In this document: piece by piece, positions 1 through 6,242 of the stretch | Position numbering within the stretch: position 1 is the stretch's first letter | Layout: every line of letters starts with the position of its first letter | Source of the DNA: Candidatus Electronema nielsenii | GTDB lineage: Bacteria > Desulfobacterota > Desulfobulbia > Desulfobulbales > Desulfobulbaceae | Assembly (NCBI GenBank): GCA_026122915.1 | Contig: JAGIXO010000081.1 | Coordinates: 1 to 7,766, forward strand | DNA length: 7,766 bases | Reading direction: 5' to 3' | The notes under the pieces: model-generated | The model's input: only the letters and a program-made list of their open reading frames with translations | Databases searched by the model: none | What the model was told of the DNA's origin: nothing | Translations under genes and position numbers: made by a program

Positions 1-822
1 GATCAGCACCTTTTTGAACAGCCCTTCGCCGACCGAGCGGCTGCGCACCTCCTTGTCGTCCTGAAGGAGCATGTGCACCTCCCGCCGCTCCGAAGGATTG
101 AGGGCAGGAATGGCCTGAGTCATGCCGTCCTCGCGCACTTTGGCGGCCAGCTCCAGCACCCGTTTTTTCAGCTCCTCAATCCGCCGCTCGCGGTAATCGC
201 CGACTTCCAGCATGAGCTTGGTGCGGTCAGGCAGCAGACGGGAGGTCATTTTCCGCAGCAAATACTGGAGGCTGTCCAAGGTGCGGCCTTCCTGCCCGGT
301 CAGCGTCTCCTGATGCTCGCCGCTGATCTTGCAAACCACGGTTTGATGTTCTAACTCCACAGTTATAGTAGAGCTGCAACCCATCAGCTCCAGCATCTTG
401 GCCACATCCTGATGCACTGCTTCTAATGCCTCTGGCGCGGGTGGCACATACGGCCCAAGTTCTTCCGCTATGGGAGCAGGAGTCGCTGCTTTGGGTTCAG
501 GCACAACCGCTACTTCCTGCGGTTTTACCGGCTTTTTTTGTTCTCTGACTGGCCGTTCCTTTTTTTTCTGCGGCTCTTTAACTGGAGTTATTGGCTCTGC
601 CGTTGGAAGAGCTACCGAGGCCGCACTGATTGCAGCGGCCCGTGGCTGTGTTTTTCTGTTTGCCCGGATACGCGCTCTTTTCCGGCAAAGACCAAAAATG
701 CCGGGGGAGCCAGTCTCGATTACCTCAATGTTCAGCTCTTCCTGTGAGGCCGTCAACTCCTTGCAGGCATTGGCAATAGCGTCGGCAACAGTGCTGCCGT
801 AGAAATCTTGTTCTTTTGCCAT
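1..822 (-). CDS. jag: Jag/KhpB (EloR-like) RNA-binding protein, C-terminus cut by window edge
   Basis: My translation from the ATG at 822 stays open for 274 codons to the left edge, so only the last few residues are missing. Three parts are visible. A Jag_N domain covers about residues 1-54 and contains SPGIFG. A Lys/Pro/Ala-rich linker covers about 55-130. A KH domain follows with its GxxG loop as GQEG at 176-179, then TLDSLQYLL. The R3H motif is R246-x3-H250, after NPSE, and a terminal SVGEG lies at 263-267. In other bacteria this family binds RNA and affects cell elongation and division; its role here is inferred. The start lies 11 bases after the yidC stop. Its Shine-Dalgarno GAGGA begins inside that stop codon (TGAGGA), which suggests translational coupling. 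jag directly after yidC is a widespread arrangement. Confidence 0.95.
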   Translation of the reverse strand, partial: MAKEQDFYGSTVADAIANACKELTASQEELNIEVIETGSPGIFGLCRKRARIRANRKTQPRAAAISAASVALPTAEPITPVKEPQKKKERPVREQKKPVKPQEVAVVPEPKAATPAPIAEELGPYVPPAPEALEAVHQDVAKMLELMGCSSTITVELEHQTVVCKISGEHQETLTGQEGRTLDSLQYLLRKMTSRLLPDRTKLMLEVGDYRERRIEELKKRVLELAAKVREDGMTQAIPALNPSERREVHMLLQDDKEVRSRSVGEGLFKKVLI

Positions 823-833
823 AACGTATGTCC

Positions 834-2495
834 TCAGTTCGGGGTGGCCGCCGTCGCAGTCTGCCGGTTGATCAGCTGCTGCTGGAGAATGGACAGCAAG
901 TTGCTGACAAACCAATACAGCACCAGACCGGAAGCGAAATTGACAAACATGACCGTGAAAATGACTGGCATCATCTGCATCATCTTGGCCTGCTGCGGAT
1001 CGGCAGTGGTCGGACTCATCTTCTGCTGAAGAAACATGGTGCCGCCCATCAGCAGGGTCAACACCGGAATGCCGTGCAGCCAAGGGATATCGAAGCCGAT
1101 CATCAGCCGATCTGGCGCAGAGAGGTCATGCATCCAAAGCATAAAGGGCGCATGGCGCAGCTCAATAGCCGCCATCAGCACTTTGTACAAGGCAAAAAAG
1201 AAAGGAATCTGGATGAACATCGGCAAGCAACCGCCGATGGGATTGACCTTGTAGGTTTTGTACATGGCCATCATTTCCTGATTCATCTTCACCGGATCAT
1301 CCTTGTACTTTTCCCGGAGTTTTGCAACCTTGGGCTGAATCTTCTGCATGTTCTTCATCGACTTCATGCCCTTGTGGGTGATCGGCCAGAAGGCTCCTTT
1401 GACCACACAGGTCAGCAGAATGATGGCGATACCGTAATTGCCGAAGATATCATGGAAAAAGTTGAGCAGCCAGAGCATAGGTTTAGCCAGAACGCCAAAC
1501 CAGCCAAGATTGATCGCTTCTTCCAAGTCATAGCCTGCCTGCTTGAGATAGACCATTTTCTTCGGACCAAAATAACCATCATGCCCAAAAACCTTGGCTT
1601 CGCCCGGAGCCAACTCTATAGTTCCATTGGTCAAAACGGTGCGGATTTTTTTCTCGTCGATTGCCATGACAGTGATCGCGCTGCCACTGTTTTTCTTCGG
1701 CAGTAGGGAGAGCATGAAATAGCTGTCCATGTGCGCCGCCCAGCTCACCTCGCCTTGGAATGAGAGCGGGCCTTTACTCAGCTCTTTTGCAGAAATTTCG
1801 TGAAGCTGGCGATTCACGTACACTGCCGGGCCACTGAACAGCGAGCTGGCCGCACCGCCAGAATGTAAGGGGCCGTTGCTCATGGATAGGGTCGGATGCA
1901 CCTGCGCTGGGGCCGTCCCTTTGTTTGTCACCGTGCAGCTGCTGTCGATCAGATAGCTGTCAGCATGAAAAATGAGTTTGCGCTCGATGTGGAGACCGTT
2001 GGCAAGTTCGGCGTGTAAAAGCAGGCTCGCATCGCCCTGATTCAGGTTGATTGCTGTTTCTTTTGCCTTAAACAAAGGCAACTCTGCCGTCACGCCACCG
2101 TCCACGGTGAAGGTCATGGGCCATTCCGCCGGATTACTGCTCACCGTGATCAGCTCTACTGGCGGTGAATTTTTGTCCCGCGCTTGCCGATATTTTTTCA
2201 GGATGAAGCTCTTGAGACCGCCACCCTGTTCAAAGAAAATCGCTTTATAGAGCGGAGTTTCAACCGTGATGTCGCGGGCCGTGGAATCAAGGGCCACAGT
2301 CGGGACAACAGCGGCAGGAGTAGGCGTTGCAGTTGTGGCTGTGGTTTCAGACTGGGCAGATGACTGCGGCACAGCAGTCACGTGCTGATTGCTTTCCGTA
2401 GGCACAACCGGCTGTACTGGCACAAAAAGATACTGATAGCCGACGAGAATAAGGAAGGAAAGAAGAATGGCCAAAAAGGCCCTTTGCATGTCCAT
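834..2495 (-). CDS. yidC: Membrane protein insertase YidC (Oxa1 family)
   Basis: YidC inserts and folds inner-membrane proteins, alone or with SecYEG. The 553 residues match the Gram-negative form. The start MDMQRAFLAI leads into a first membrane segment (about 6-24). A Thr/Ala/Pro-rich linker and a periplasmic beta domain follow (about 60-330), then a five-helix Oxa1 core from about 350. The core shows a charged cytoplasmic loop at about 372-415, then NPIGGCLPM, LWMHDLSAPD, QKMSPTT and SGLVLYWFVSNL, all family signatures. The hydrophilic-groove charge is Lys366 where E. coli has Arg366, a conservative change. The MDMQR start fits the family, although no good Shine-Dalgarno sequence precedes it. 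The gene lies 53 bases after yidD and 11 bases before jag in the rpmH cluster. Confidence 0.98.
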   Translation of the reverse strand: MDMQRAFLAILLSFLILVGYQYLFVPVQPVVPTESNQHVTAVPQSSAQSETTATTATPTPAAVVPTVALDSTARDITVETPLYKAIFFEQGGGLKSFILKKYRQARDKNSPPVELITVSSNPAEWPMTFTVDGGVTAELPLFKAKETAINLNQGDASLLLHAELANGLHIERKLIFHADSYLIDSSCTVTNKGTAPAQVHPTLSMSNGPLHSGGAASSLFSGPAVYVNRQLHEISAKELSKGPLSFQGEVSWAAHMDSYFMLSLLPKKNSGSAITVMAIDEKKIRTVLTNGTIELAPGEAKVFGHDGYFGPKKMVYLKQAGYDLEEAINLGWFGVLAKPMLWLLNFFHDIFGNYGIAIILLTCVVKGAFWPITHKGMKSMKNMQKIQPKVAKLREKYKDDPVKMNQEMMAMYKTYKVNPIGGCLPMFIQIPFFFALYKVLMAAIELRHAPFMLWMHDLSAPDRLMIGFDIPWLHGIPVLTLLMGGTMFLQQKMSPTTADPQQAKMMQMMPVIFTVMFVNFASGLVLYWFVSNLLSILQQQLINRQTATAATPN

Positions 2496-2548
2496 TGCTG
2501 TTGTGTTTCAAGTGAAAGAATCCAGGAAATGATGGCCCGGCAGAGGAA

Positions 2549-2794
2549 TTATTCAACAGGATCATAGCCGCCTTTGGCAAAGGGATGACAGCGCAGGATG
2601 CGCAGTAAGGCCATCCATACGCCCTGTGCTGCACCGTAGCGGGCCACTGCCTGCGCCGCGTATTCAGAACAGGTCGGTACATAGCGGCAACAGGGAGGAA
2701 AAAACGGCGAAATGCACCGCTGATATCCCCGCACTAACAAAAGGCAGATAGCGACAGCGAGAGTGCCGCAGCGGTTTTGTTCAGGTCTGCTCAT
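2549..2794 (-). CDS. yidD: Membrane protein insertion efficiency factor YidD
   Basis: This 81-residue protein is a typical YidD, a small membrane-associated factor that improves YidC-dependent insertion. The hydrophobic N-terminal helix (about 11-21) leads into GYQRCISP, then the Cys-rich core CCRYVPTCSEYA (35-46), and ends with RILRCHPFAKGGYDPV, the family hallmark. The start overlaps the end of rnpA by 14 bases in another frame. A Shine-Dalgarno GGAG lies inside rnpA, 7 bases before the ATG. Gene order between rnpA and yidC is the usual one. A longer open frame in the same area (to 2347) is a shadow. Confidence 0.97.
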   Translation of the reverse strand: MSRPEQNRCGTLAVAICLLLVRGYQRCISPFFPPCCRYVPTCSEYAAQAVARYGAAQGVWMALLRILRCHPFAKGGYDPVE

Positions 2795-3140
2795 CGTACT
2801 GCTCCGGCATTCCGGTCAACTCTGCAACCGCTGCCCGGACAGTGTTCATGCCGTTGAGGGAGAATTCAGGACGTACTGCAAAGACGATGTCGCAGGAGCA
2901 AGGAAATATCTGTCGATGCAGACGAAAGGTTTCACGAATGATCCGTTTAATCCGATTTCGGCGCACTGAACCACCCGTCTTTACTTGGACGCTGATACCC
3001 AAACGACTAAACGGCAGGTTGCTGCTGAGACAGACTAATGTGAAGCCTTGACCGCGCAGCCGTCTGCCGTTTCGATAGACCAAATTGTATTCTCCGGTTT
3101 TCCTGAGCAGGCAGGATTTGGGGAGAGCAAACCGCTTCAT
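2781..3140 (-). CDS. rnpA: Ribonuclease P protein component
   Basis: RnpA is the protein subunit of RNase P and helps the catalytic RNA trim the 5' leader of pre-tRNAs. The length (119 residues) is normal. The N-terminus KRFALPKSCLLRKTGEYNLVY resembles the family's leader-binding start. The basic RNR motif is at about 58-70 (SVRRNRIKRIIRE). The segment CDIVFAVRPEF (83-93) fits the conserved central strand. The ATG is 5 bases after the rpmH stop, with no separate Shine-Dalgarno close by, so it is probably translated by coupling. The 3' end overlaps yidD by 14 bases. The RNA partner rnpB is not in this window. Confidence 0.97.
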   Translation of the reverse strand: MKRFALPKSCLLRKTGEYNLVYRNGRRLRGQGFTLVCLSSNLPFSRLGISVQVKTGGSVRRNRIKRIIRETFRLHRQIFPCSCDIVFAVRPEFSLNGMNTVRAAVAELTGMPEQYDEQT

Positions 3141-3145
3141 GCGGA

Positions 3146-3283
3146 TCAGGCGGAGAGTACCCTCCGTCCCTTAGCCCGTCTTCTTCTGATCACTTCCTGA
3201 CCAGCGCGGGTTTTCATCCGGGCGCGAAATCCATGAGTGCGGGCGCGCTTGAGGTTACTGGGCTGGAATGTTCTTTTGCTCAT
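3146..3283 (-). CDS. rpmH: 50S ribosomal protein L34
   Basis: Reading the minus strand from the ATG at 3283 gives a 45-residue, very basic protein that starts MSKRTFQPSNLKRARTHGFR and ends RRRRAKGRRVLSA. This is a full-length L34, a small protein of the large ribosomal subunit. AGGA lies about 9 bases before the start. The stop is 5 bases before rnpA, the classic rpmH-rnpA pair. It is the first gene of the cluster and lies downstream of a strong promoter, with a leader of about 160 bases. Confidence 0.98.
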   Translation of the reverse strand: MSKRTFQPSNLKRARTHGFRARMKTRAGQEVIRRRRAKGRRVLSA

Positions 3284-3506
3284 GATGTGAATTCCTGATT
3301 GTGGGTTTGATCTTGAGGGCCTGAGCCTGTCGCCGTCCGGCTGTTTTAGCAGAAATTCCGCTGCACGGGCAATATTTTCATAGACAGCAGAGGCGGCGGC
3401 ATGGCAAAATACGGGCAGGCTGAGGCCGATGTGTTGATTGGGAACCCATTATTCTACTCATAGGCAGCCGGGCTGTCAAATTATTTCCCTTCTGAACGGT
3501 GAAAGG
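3284..3506. other. Divergent intergenic region between rpmH and the methyltransferase gene
   Basis: These 223 bases hold the rpmH promoter and its leader. The leader contains a possible 18-residue reading frame at 3346-3402 (minus). I see no clear plus-strand promoter for the methyltransferase gene, no DnaA boxes and no long hairpin. This does not look like a replication origin, even though the rpmH cluster often lies near one. Confidence 0.6.
3451..3479 (-). promoter_or_regulatory. Sigma-70 type promoter of the rpmH-rnpA-yidD-yidC-jag cluster
   Basis: On the minus strand a perfect -35 box TTGACA (3479-3474) and a -10 box TAGAAT (3456-3451, one mismatch to consensus) are 17 bases apart. The expected transcription start is near 3444, giving a leader of about 160 bases before rpmH. 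The promoter lies only about 28 bases upstream of the divergent methyltransferase start at 3507. Box quality, spacing and position all fit; the start site itself is inferred. Confidence 0.85.
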
Positions 3507-4340
3507 ATGCAGCTCGAACGAATACAGGATTTGGATTGGGGACTGCTCTGGCAGCAAGCCCGGAAAAAACAAAACTGGACCGGCAAAGAAGCTGCTGACT
3601 GGGATAAAAAAGCACCTTCTTTTGCTGAACGAGCAGCAAGTTCGGCCTATGCTGAAAAATTTATCGCCTTGCTGTCGCCGCAGCCTGAGTGGACTGTGCT
3701 GGACGTGGGCTGTGGCCCTGGCACCTTAGCGTTGCCTTTAGCCGCCCGCTGTCGCGCTGTAACGGCCCTTGATTTTTCTGCCGGGATGCTCGCCATCTTA
3801 GAGCGGCAGGCCACAGAGCAAGGTTTGCATAATATTTCAGCCCGGCAGCTGTCTTGGCAGGATGACTGGCAGCAGCACGATGTTGCCAGTCATGATGTGG
3901 TGGTGGCATCTCGCTCATTGATTGTACCTGATTTGCATCAGGCTTTAGAAAAATTAGAACATTATGCCCGGCGAATGGTTATTGTTGCGGATAAAGTAGG
4001 TCATCACGGCCCTTTTGATCCTGATGCCTTTACCGCCATTGGTCGGACGTTAGAATTTGGTCCAGATTATATCTATACTTTCAATTTGCTGTATCAAATG
4101 GGACGATTGCCCAAGGTCGATTACATCCACATGGAAGCGGAACAACTATATTCTTCTTCGGCTGAAGCTTTGGCTGCTTGTTGCTGGATGTTCAACGGTC
4201 TGAGCGCGGAGGAGGAGCAAAAGATTGAGCAATATGTTCGCTCTATCGCCAAGATCAAAGCAGACGGCACAGTGATCGTGCGCCGTCGGAATGCACCAAT
4301 CTGGGCGTACATCAGTTGGCAGCCACGGCGTGATTGCTGA
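3507..4340 (+). CDS. Class I SAM-dependent methyltransferase, substrate unknown
   Basis: The 277-residue protein has a Rossmann-type SAM site. Motif I is VLDVGCGPGTL at 64-74, and the acidic end of the second strand is D89 in TALDFS. HDVVVASRSL (129-138) fits the later core strand. The N-terminus (RIQDLDWGLLWQQARKKQNW) and the C-terminal half (GPDYIYTFNLLYQMG, AACCWMFNGLS) lie outside the core and presumably define the substrate. I recall similar proteins in anaerobic Deltaproteobacteria-type genomes but know no function. I chose the ATG at 3507. The frame extends upstream to a TTG at 3438, but that stretch overlaps the divergent rpmH promoter and reads unlike protein. The Shine-Dalgarno is poor, with AAAGG directly abutting the ATG. 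gmhB follows after 15 bases, so the two are probably cotranscribed. Confidence 0.87.
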   Translation: MQLERIQDLDWGLLWQQARKKQNWTGKEAADWDKKAPSFAERAASSAYAEKFIALLSPQPEWTVLDVGCGPGTLALPLAARCRAVTALDFSAGMLAILERQATEQGLHNISARQLSWQDDWQQHDVASHDVVVASRSLIVPDLHQALEKLEHYARRMVIVADKVGHHGPFDPDAFTAIGRTLEFGPDYIYTFNLLYQMGRLPKVDYIHMEAEQLYSSSAEALAACCWMFNGLSAEEEQKIEQYVRSIAKIKADGTVIVRRRNAPIWAYISWQPRRDC

Positions 4341-4355
4341 ATCAAACTCCCTTTG

Positions 4356-4937
4356 ATGAATAAAAAACCGGCAGTTTTTCTTGATCGCGACGGCACCATC
4401 AATGAGCAGATGGGCTATATCAACCACTTGAGCCGCTTTGTTCTTTTACCGGGAGTGCCGCAGGCTATTCGTCGGCTTAACGATCTCAGCATTTCGGCAG
4501 TGGTGGTGACAAATCAGTCCGGTTTAGCGCGAGGCTATTTTCCTTCTGCTCTGCTGGATGCAGTTCATGTAGAGATGAAACGTCTGCTGGCTGAAGAAGG
4601 AGCGCATTTGGATGGTATTTACGTTTGCCCTCATCATCCAGAGGCCAAAATTGAGCAGTATCGTCAAGCATGCCGCTGTCGCAAACCACAACCGGGCCTG
4701 ATAGAGCAGGCAGCCATTGATCTGAACCTTGACCTGTCGCGCTCTTTCATAGTCGGTGATCGTTGGTCGGATTTGGAATGCGGAATCCGTGCTGGAGTTC
4801 GCCCTGTACTCGTTTTAACTGGTTACGGACGAGGTGAGCTGGAATATATCGGTCCGCAAAAAAAGATTCAGCCAGTCGTGATTGCTCATGATTTGTCGGA
4901 AGCTGTGGAGCGAATTATTCAGCTCCTGGAATGTTGA
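4356..4937 (+). CDS. gmhB: D-glycero-beta-D-manno-heptose 1,7-bisphosphate 7-phosphatase
   Basis: GmhB removes the 7-phosphate from heptose 1,7-bisphosphate on the cytoplasmic route to ADP-heptose, used for the LPS inner core. This is a HAD phosphatase of 193 residues, normal for the family. The nucleophile and acid/base pair are D10 and D12 in FLDRDGT. Motif II is VVVTNQSG (49-56). K110 lies in CRKPQPG, and motif III is VGDRWSDLECG (133-143). The zinc-binding group C91-x-H93 ... C106-x-C108 separates GmhB from histidinol phosphatases of similar sequence. I chose the ATG at 4356; a TTG directly before it is in frame but less likely. There is no clear Shine-Dalgarno, so coupling to the methyltransferase gene is likely. 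No other heptose gene is in view. Confidence 0.93.
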   Translation: MNKKPAVFLDRDGTINEQMGYINHLSRFVLLPGVPQAIRRLNDLSISAVVVTNQSGLARGYFPSALLDAVHVEMKRLLAEEGAHLDGIYVCPHHPEAKIEQYRQACRCRKPQPGLIEQAAIDLNLDLSRSFIVGDRWSDLECGIRAGVRPVLVLTGYGRGELEYIGPQKKIQPVVIAHDLSEAVERIIQLLEC

Positions 4938-4958
4938 CCGTCTCAAGCAGGTCTTTGG

Positions 4959-4984
4959 GATTTGATGAGCAGACAAATCTTTTT
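4959..4984 (+). terminator. Possible weak intrinsic terminator after gmhB
   Basis: GATTTG (4959-4964) can pair with CAAATC (4974-4979) around a 9-base loop, followed directly by five T residues. The stem is short and AT-rich, so termination may be partial. Its position, 21 bases after the gmhB stop and before the next promoter, supports the call. Confidence 0.45.
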
Positions 4985-4998
4985 CAGGTAAAAAATAT

Positions 4999-5028
4999 TT
5001 GACAGGGCGAATAGCTCGAAGATATCAT
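4999..5028 (+). promoter_or_regulatory. Promoter of the first acidic lipoprotein gene
   Basis: A perfect TTGACA (4999-5004) is followed after 18 bases by TATCAT (5023-5028, one mismatch to TATAAT). An A-rich tract lies just upstream. Transcription would begin near 5035, giving a leader of about 50 bases. The second lipoprotein gene has a very similar promoter with the same two boxes. Confidence 0.75.
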
Positions 5029-5085
5029 ATACTAACTTATCAGCGGCACATTTACTTTTATCCTTTCAAAGGGGGCCAAAATCAA

Positions 5086-5457
5086 ATGAACATCAGAAAT
5101 TCAGCTTGTTATCTCATCGGTGGTTTGTATTTTCTTCTTTTTTCCGCAGCCTGTGTTTGCTCTCCTCCAGGTTCCGTGACAGGGAAAGACCCTGTTGTTG
5201 CTCCTACACAGCAGATGCAAGAAGCATCAGCACCCGCTGATGAGGAAGTAATTATGGAAGAAGGCACTGTTGGAGTCACTGGCGATGAAACAATTGTTGA
5301 GGACGGAACCACTGAGTTTGTCTCAGAAGAAGGTACTGTTGTTGATGAAGGCACCACTGTTGAAGTAGGCAGTGAAGAAGGTACCGTTATCGACGAAGGC
5401 ACCACTACTACAATTGATAGTGACATGCCTGTTGATGGCTCCCCTGTAAATCCGTAA
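5086..5457 (+). CDS. Small acidic repeat-containing lipoprotein, unknown function
   Basis: I do not recognise a family. The 123-residue product starts with a signal peptide (about 1-22) that ends LLFSAAC, with C23 as the likely lipidated residue. The lipobox is imperfect, because Ser rather than Leu/Val/Ile is at -3. The rest is acidic and low in complexity: about 24 Asp/Glu, one Lys and no Arg in the last 100 residues. It is rich in Thr, Val and Gly. Residues 64-111 are three degenerate 16-residue repeats of the type SEEGTVVDEGTTVEVG. A disordered or beta-rich surface protein anchored in a membrane is a reasonable inference. I chose the ATG at 5086, which has a GGGGG ribosome binding site 10 bases upstream. 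The frame also runs back to a TTG at 4999, but that TTG is part of the -35 box. Confidence 0.8.
   Translation: MNIRNSACYLIGGLYFLLFSAACVCSPPGSVTGKDPVVAPTQQMQEASAPADEEVIMEEGTVGVTGDETIVEDGTTEFVSEEGTVVDEGTTVEVGSEEGTVIDEGTTTTIDSDMPVDGSPVNP
5275..5418 (+). repeat. Three in-frame 48-base tandem repeats in the acidic lipoprotein gene
   Basis: Units lie at 5275-5322, 5323-5370 and 5371-5418. The last two are close copies (SEEGTVVDEGTTVEVG and SEEGTVIDEGTTTTID). The first is more diverged (VTGDETIVEDGTTEFV). The period is exactly 16 codons, so copy-number change would keep the frame. Confidence 0.75.
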
Positions 5458-5482
5458 TTATAGGAATACCGCAGCGACACAT

Positions 5483-5518
5483 TATCAGGAAGGCATTGTT
5501 TTTAATGTCTTCCTGATA
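5483..5518 (+). terminator. Hairpin after the first lipoprotein gene, likely terminator
   Basis: Arms of 15 bases (5483-5497 and 5504-5518) pair fully apart from one G-U, around a 6-base loop GTTTTT. The hairpin lies 25 bases after the stop codon. No T-run follows on either strand, so it may work with Rho or stabilise the 3' end rather than be a classical intrinsic terminator. Confidence 0.6.
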
Positions 5519-5646
5519 CAATTTACTGCTGGGAGTTTCGCTTGACATCTACCATTTTTTTAATTTCAACGACGAAACAATTTCATTAGTAGTCAACCAC
5601 CTGCTGTTGTAGAGGTGCCATTTATAGGCATTTTAAGAAAAAATAA

Positions 5647-5674
5647 TTGACAGAGCAAACCTGCCCTGTATCAT
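5647..5674 (+). promoter_or_regulatory. Promoter of the second acidic lipoprotein gene
   Basis: TTGACA (5647-5652) and TATCAT (5669-5674) are 16 bases apart, with an A-rich tract just before. Both boxes and the flank (AAAAAATAATTGACAGAGC) closely match the promoter at 4999 (AAAAAATATTTGACAGGGC). The spacing differs, 16 against 18 bases. The rest of the 5519-5720 intergenic stretch shows only another isolated TTGACA at 5542 without a good -10 box. Confidence 0.7.
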
Positions 5675-5720
5675 AACGCAACATATATTCATTTTTTAAC
5701 TCCTAAGGGGGGATGGTTCA

Positions 5721-6173
5721 ATGATTGTCAAAAAAACAGCCGCTCTGGTCAGCAGTCTCTTGCTGCTTTTTTTCTTAGCCGCCTGCGAAAAACCGGGTTC
5801 TGATGAAAAACCTGCCGCCGCTACCGCAAATCAAGAGGCACAAAAGCCACCAGTTGAGAATAACCAAAATGCTGCTGAAGCTAAGACTGAAGAAGAAGCA
5901 GTAATAGAAGAAGAACCTACTGACACTACTGAAGAGCCACAGGCAGTTGAAGCAGAAGGGACTGAAGAGGAACCTGTTGCAGAAGATGCTGTAGTTGAAG
6001 AATCATTGGATGAAATCGCTCCTGAAGAACAGAAAAATGCGGAACAAGGCAATCCTGAAGAGCAGAAGCAAGTGCCGCAGAAATATGAACCTACAGAATC
6101 TGTACAAGAAGCTCTTTCTCCTATTACAGAACCTGCACAAGAAACCCTTCCTCCTGTCGAGCAGAAGAATTAA
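5721..6173 (+). CDS. Small Glu/Pro-rich acidic lipoprotein, unknown function
   Basis: I do not recognise a family. The 150-residue product begins with a clear lipoprotein signal: MIVKK, a hydrophobic stretch to about residue 19, and the lipobox LAAC with C22 lipidated. The remainder is made almost wholly of Glu, Ala, Pro, Gln, Thr and Val. It has runs such as TEEEAVIEEEP, one Tyr and no Trp. It is almost certainly disordered and strongly negative. Near the C-terminus an 11-residue unit occurs twice in tandem (ESVQEALSPIT, EPAQETLPPVE). Glu at +2 after the Cys does not suggest retention in the inner membrane by the E. coli Asp+2 rule; this is weak evidence. The start has a GGGGGG ribosome binding site 8 bases upstream. 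Promoter, G-run and overall design match the preceding lipoprotein gene, though sequence similarity between the mature parts is slight. Confidence 0.85.
   Translation: MIVKKTAALVSSLLLLFFLAACEKPGSDEKPAAATANQEAQKPPVENNQNAAEAKTEEEAVIEEEPTDTTEEPQAVEAEGTEEEPVAEDAVVEESLDEIAPEEQKNAEQGNPEEQKQVPQKYEPTESVQEALSPITEPAQETLPPVEQKN
6096..6161 (+). repeat. Two in-frame 33-base tandem repeats in the second lipoprotein gene
   Basis: Units at 6096-6128 and 6129-6161 encode ESVQEALSPIT and EPAQETLPPVE. Most differences are transitions, which points to an old duplication. Confidence 0.6.
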
Positions 6174-6194
6174 TTTTTCTGTCTGTTAAACAAT

Positions 6195-6240
6195 AAACAA
6201 CAAGAGCTTCCTCGATCAATTGAGGAAGCTCTTGTTGTTT
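6195..6240. terminator. Strong hairpin between convergent genes, likely bidirectional terminator
   Basis: Arms of 19 bases (6195-6213 and 6222-6240) are perfect reverse complements around an 8-base loop. The hairpin lies 21 bases after the second lipoprotein stop and 2 bases beyond the stop of the caspase-like gene on the other strand. The arm ends are AAACAACAA and TTGTTGTTT, so both strands leave the hairpin in a T-rich stretch. This fits termination from both sides. Confidence 0.85.
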
Positions 6241-6242
6241 GA

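Noticed and set aside
470..802. Plus-strand open frame over the left end
   Set aside because: It is antisense to jag, whose KH and R3H motifs are clear on the minus strand.
828..1706. Plus-strand open frame of 292 codons
   Set aside because: It lies wholly antisense to yidC, is rich in His/Gln without domain motifs, and has no ribosome binding site. It is a shadow of yidC codon use.
2347..2682. Minus-strand frame spanning the yidC-yidD junction
   Set aside because: It overlaps the ends of two well-supported genes in another frame and resembles nothing.
3284..3506. Replication origin next to rpmH
   Set aside because: No DnaA boxes (TTATCCACA-like), AT-rich unwinding region or dnaA gene are present.
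4999..5085. TTG at 4999 as start of the first lipoprotein
   Set aside because: The TTG is part of the -35 box. The ATG at 5086 has a ribosome binding site and begins a signal peptide.
5109..5480. Minus-strand Ser/Val/Pro-rich frame of 123 codons
   Set aside because: It is the mirror of the Glu/Asp/Thr-rich repeats in the first lipoprotein gene. It has no start signals, while the plus strand has a promoter, ribosome binding site and signal peptide.
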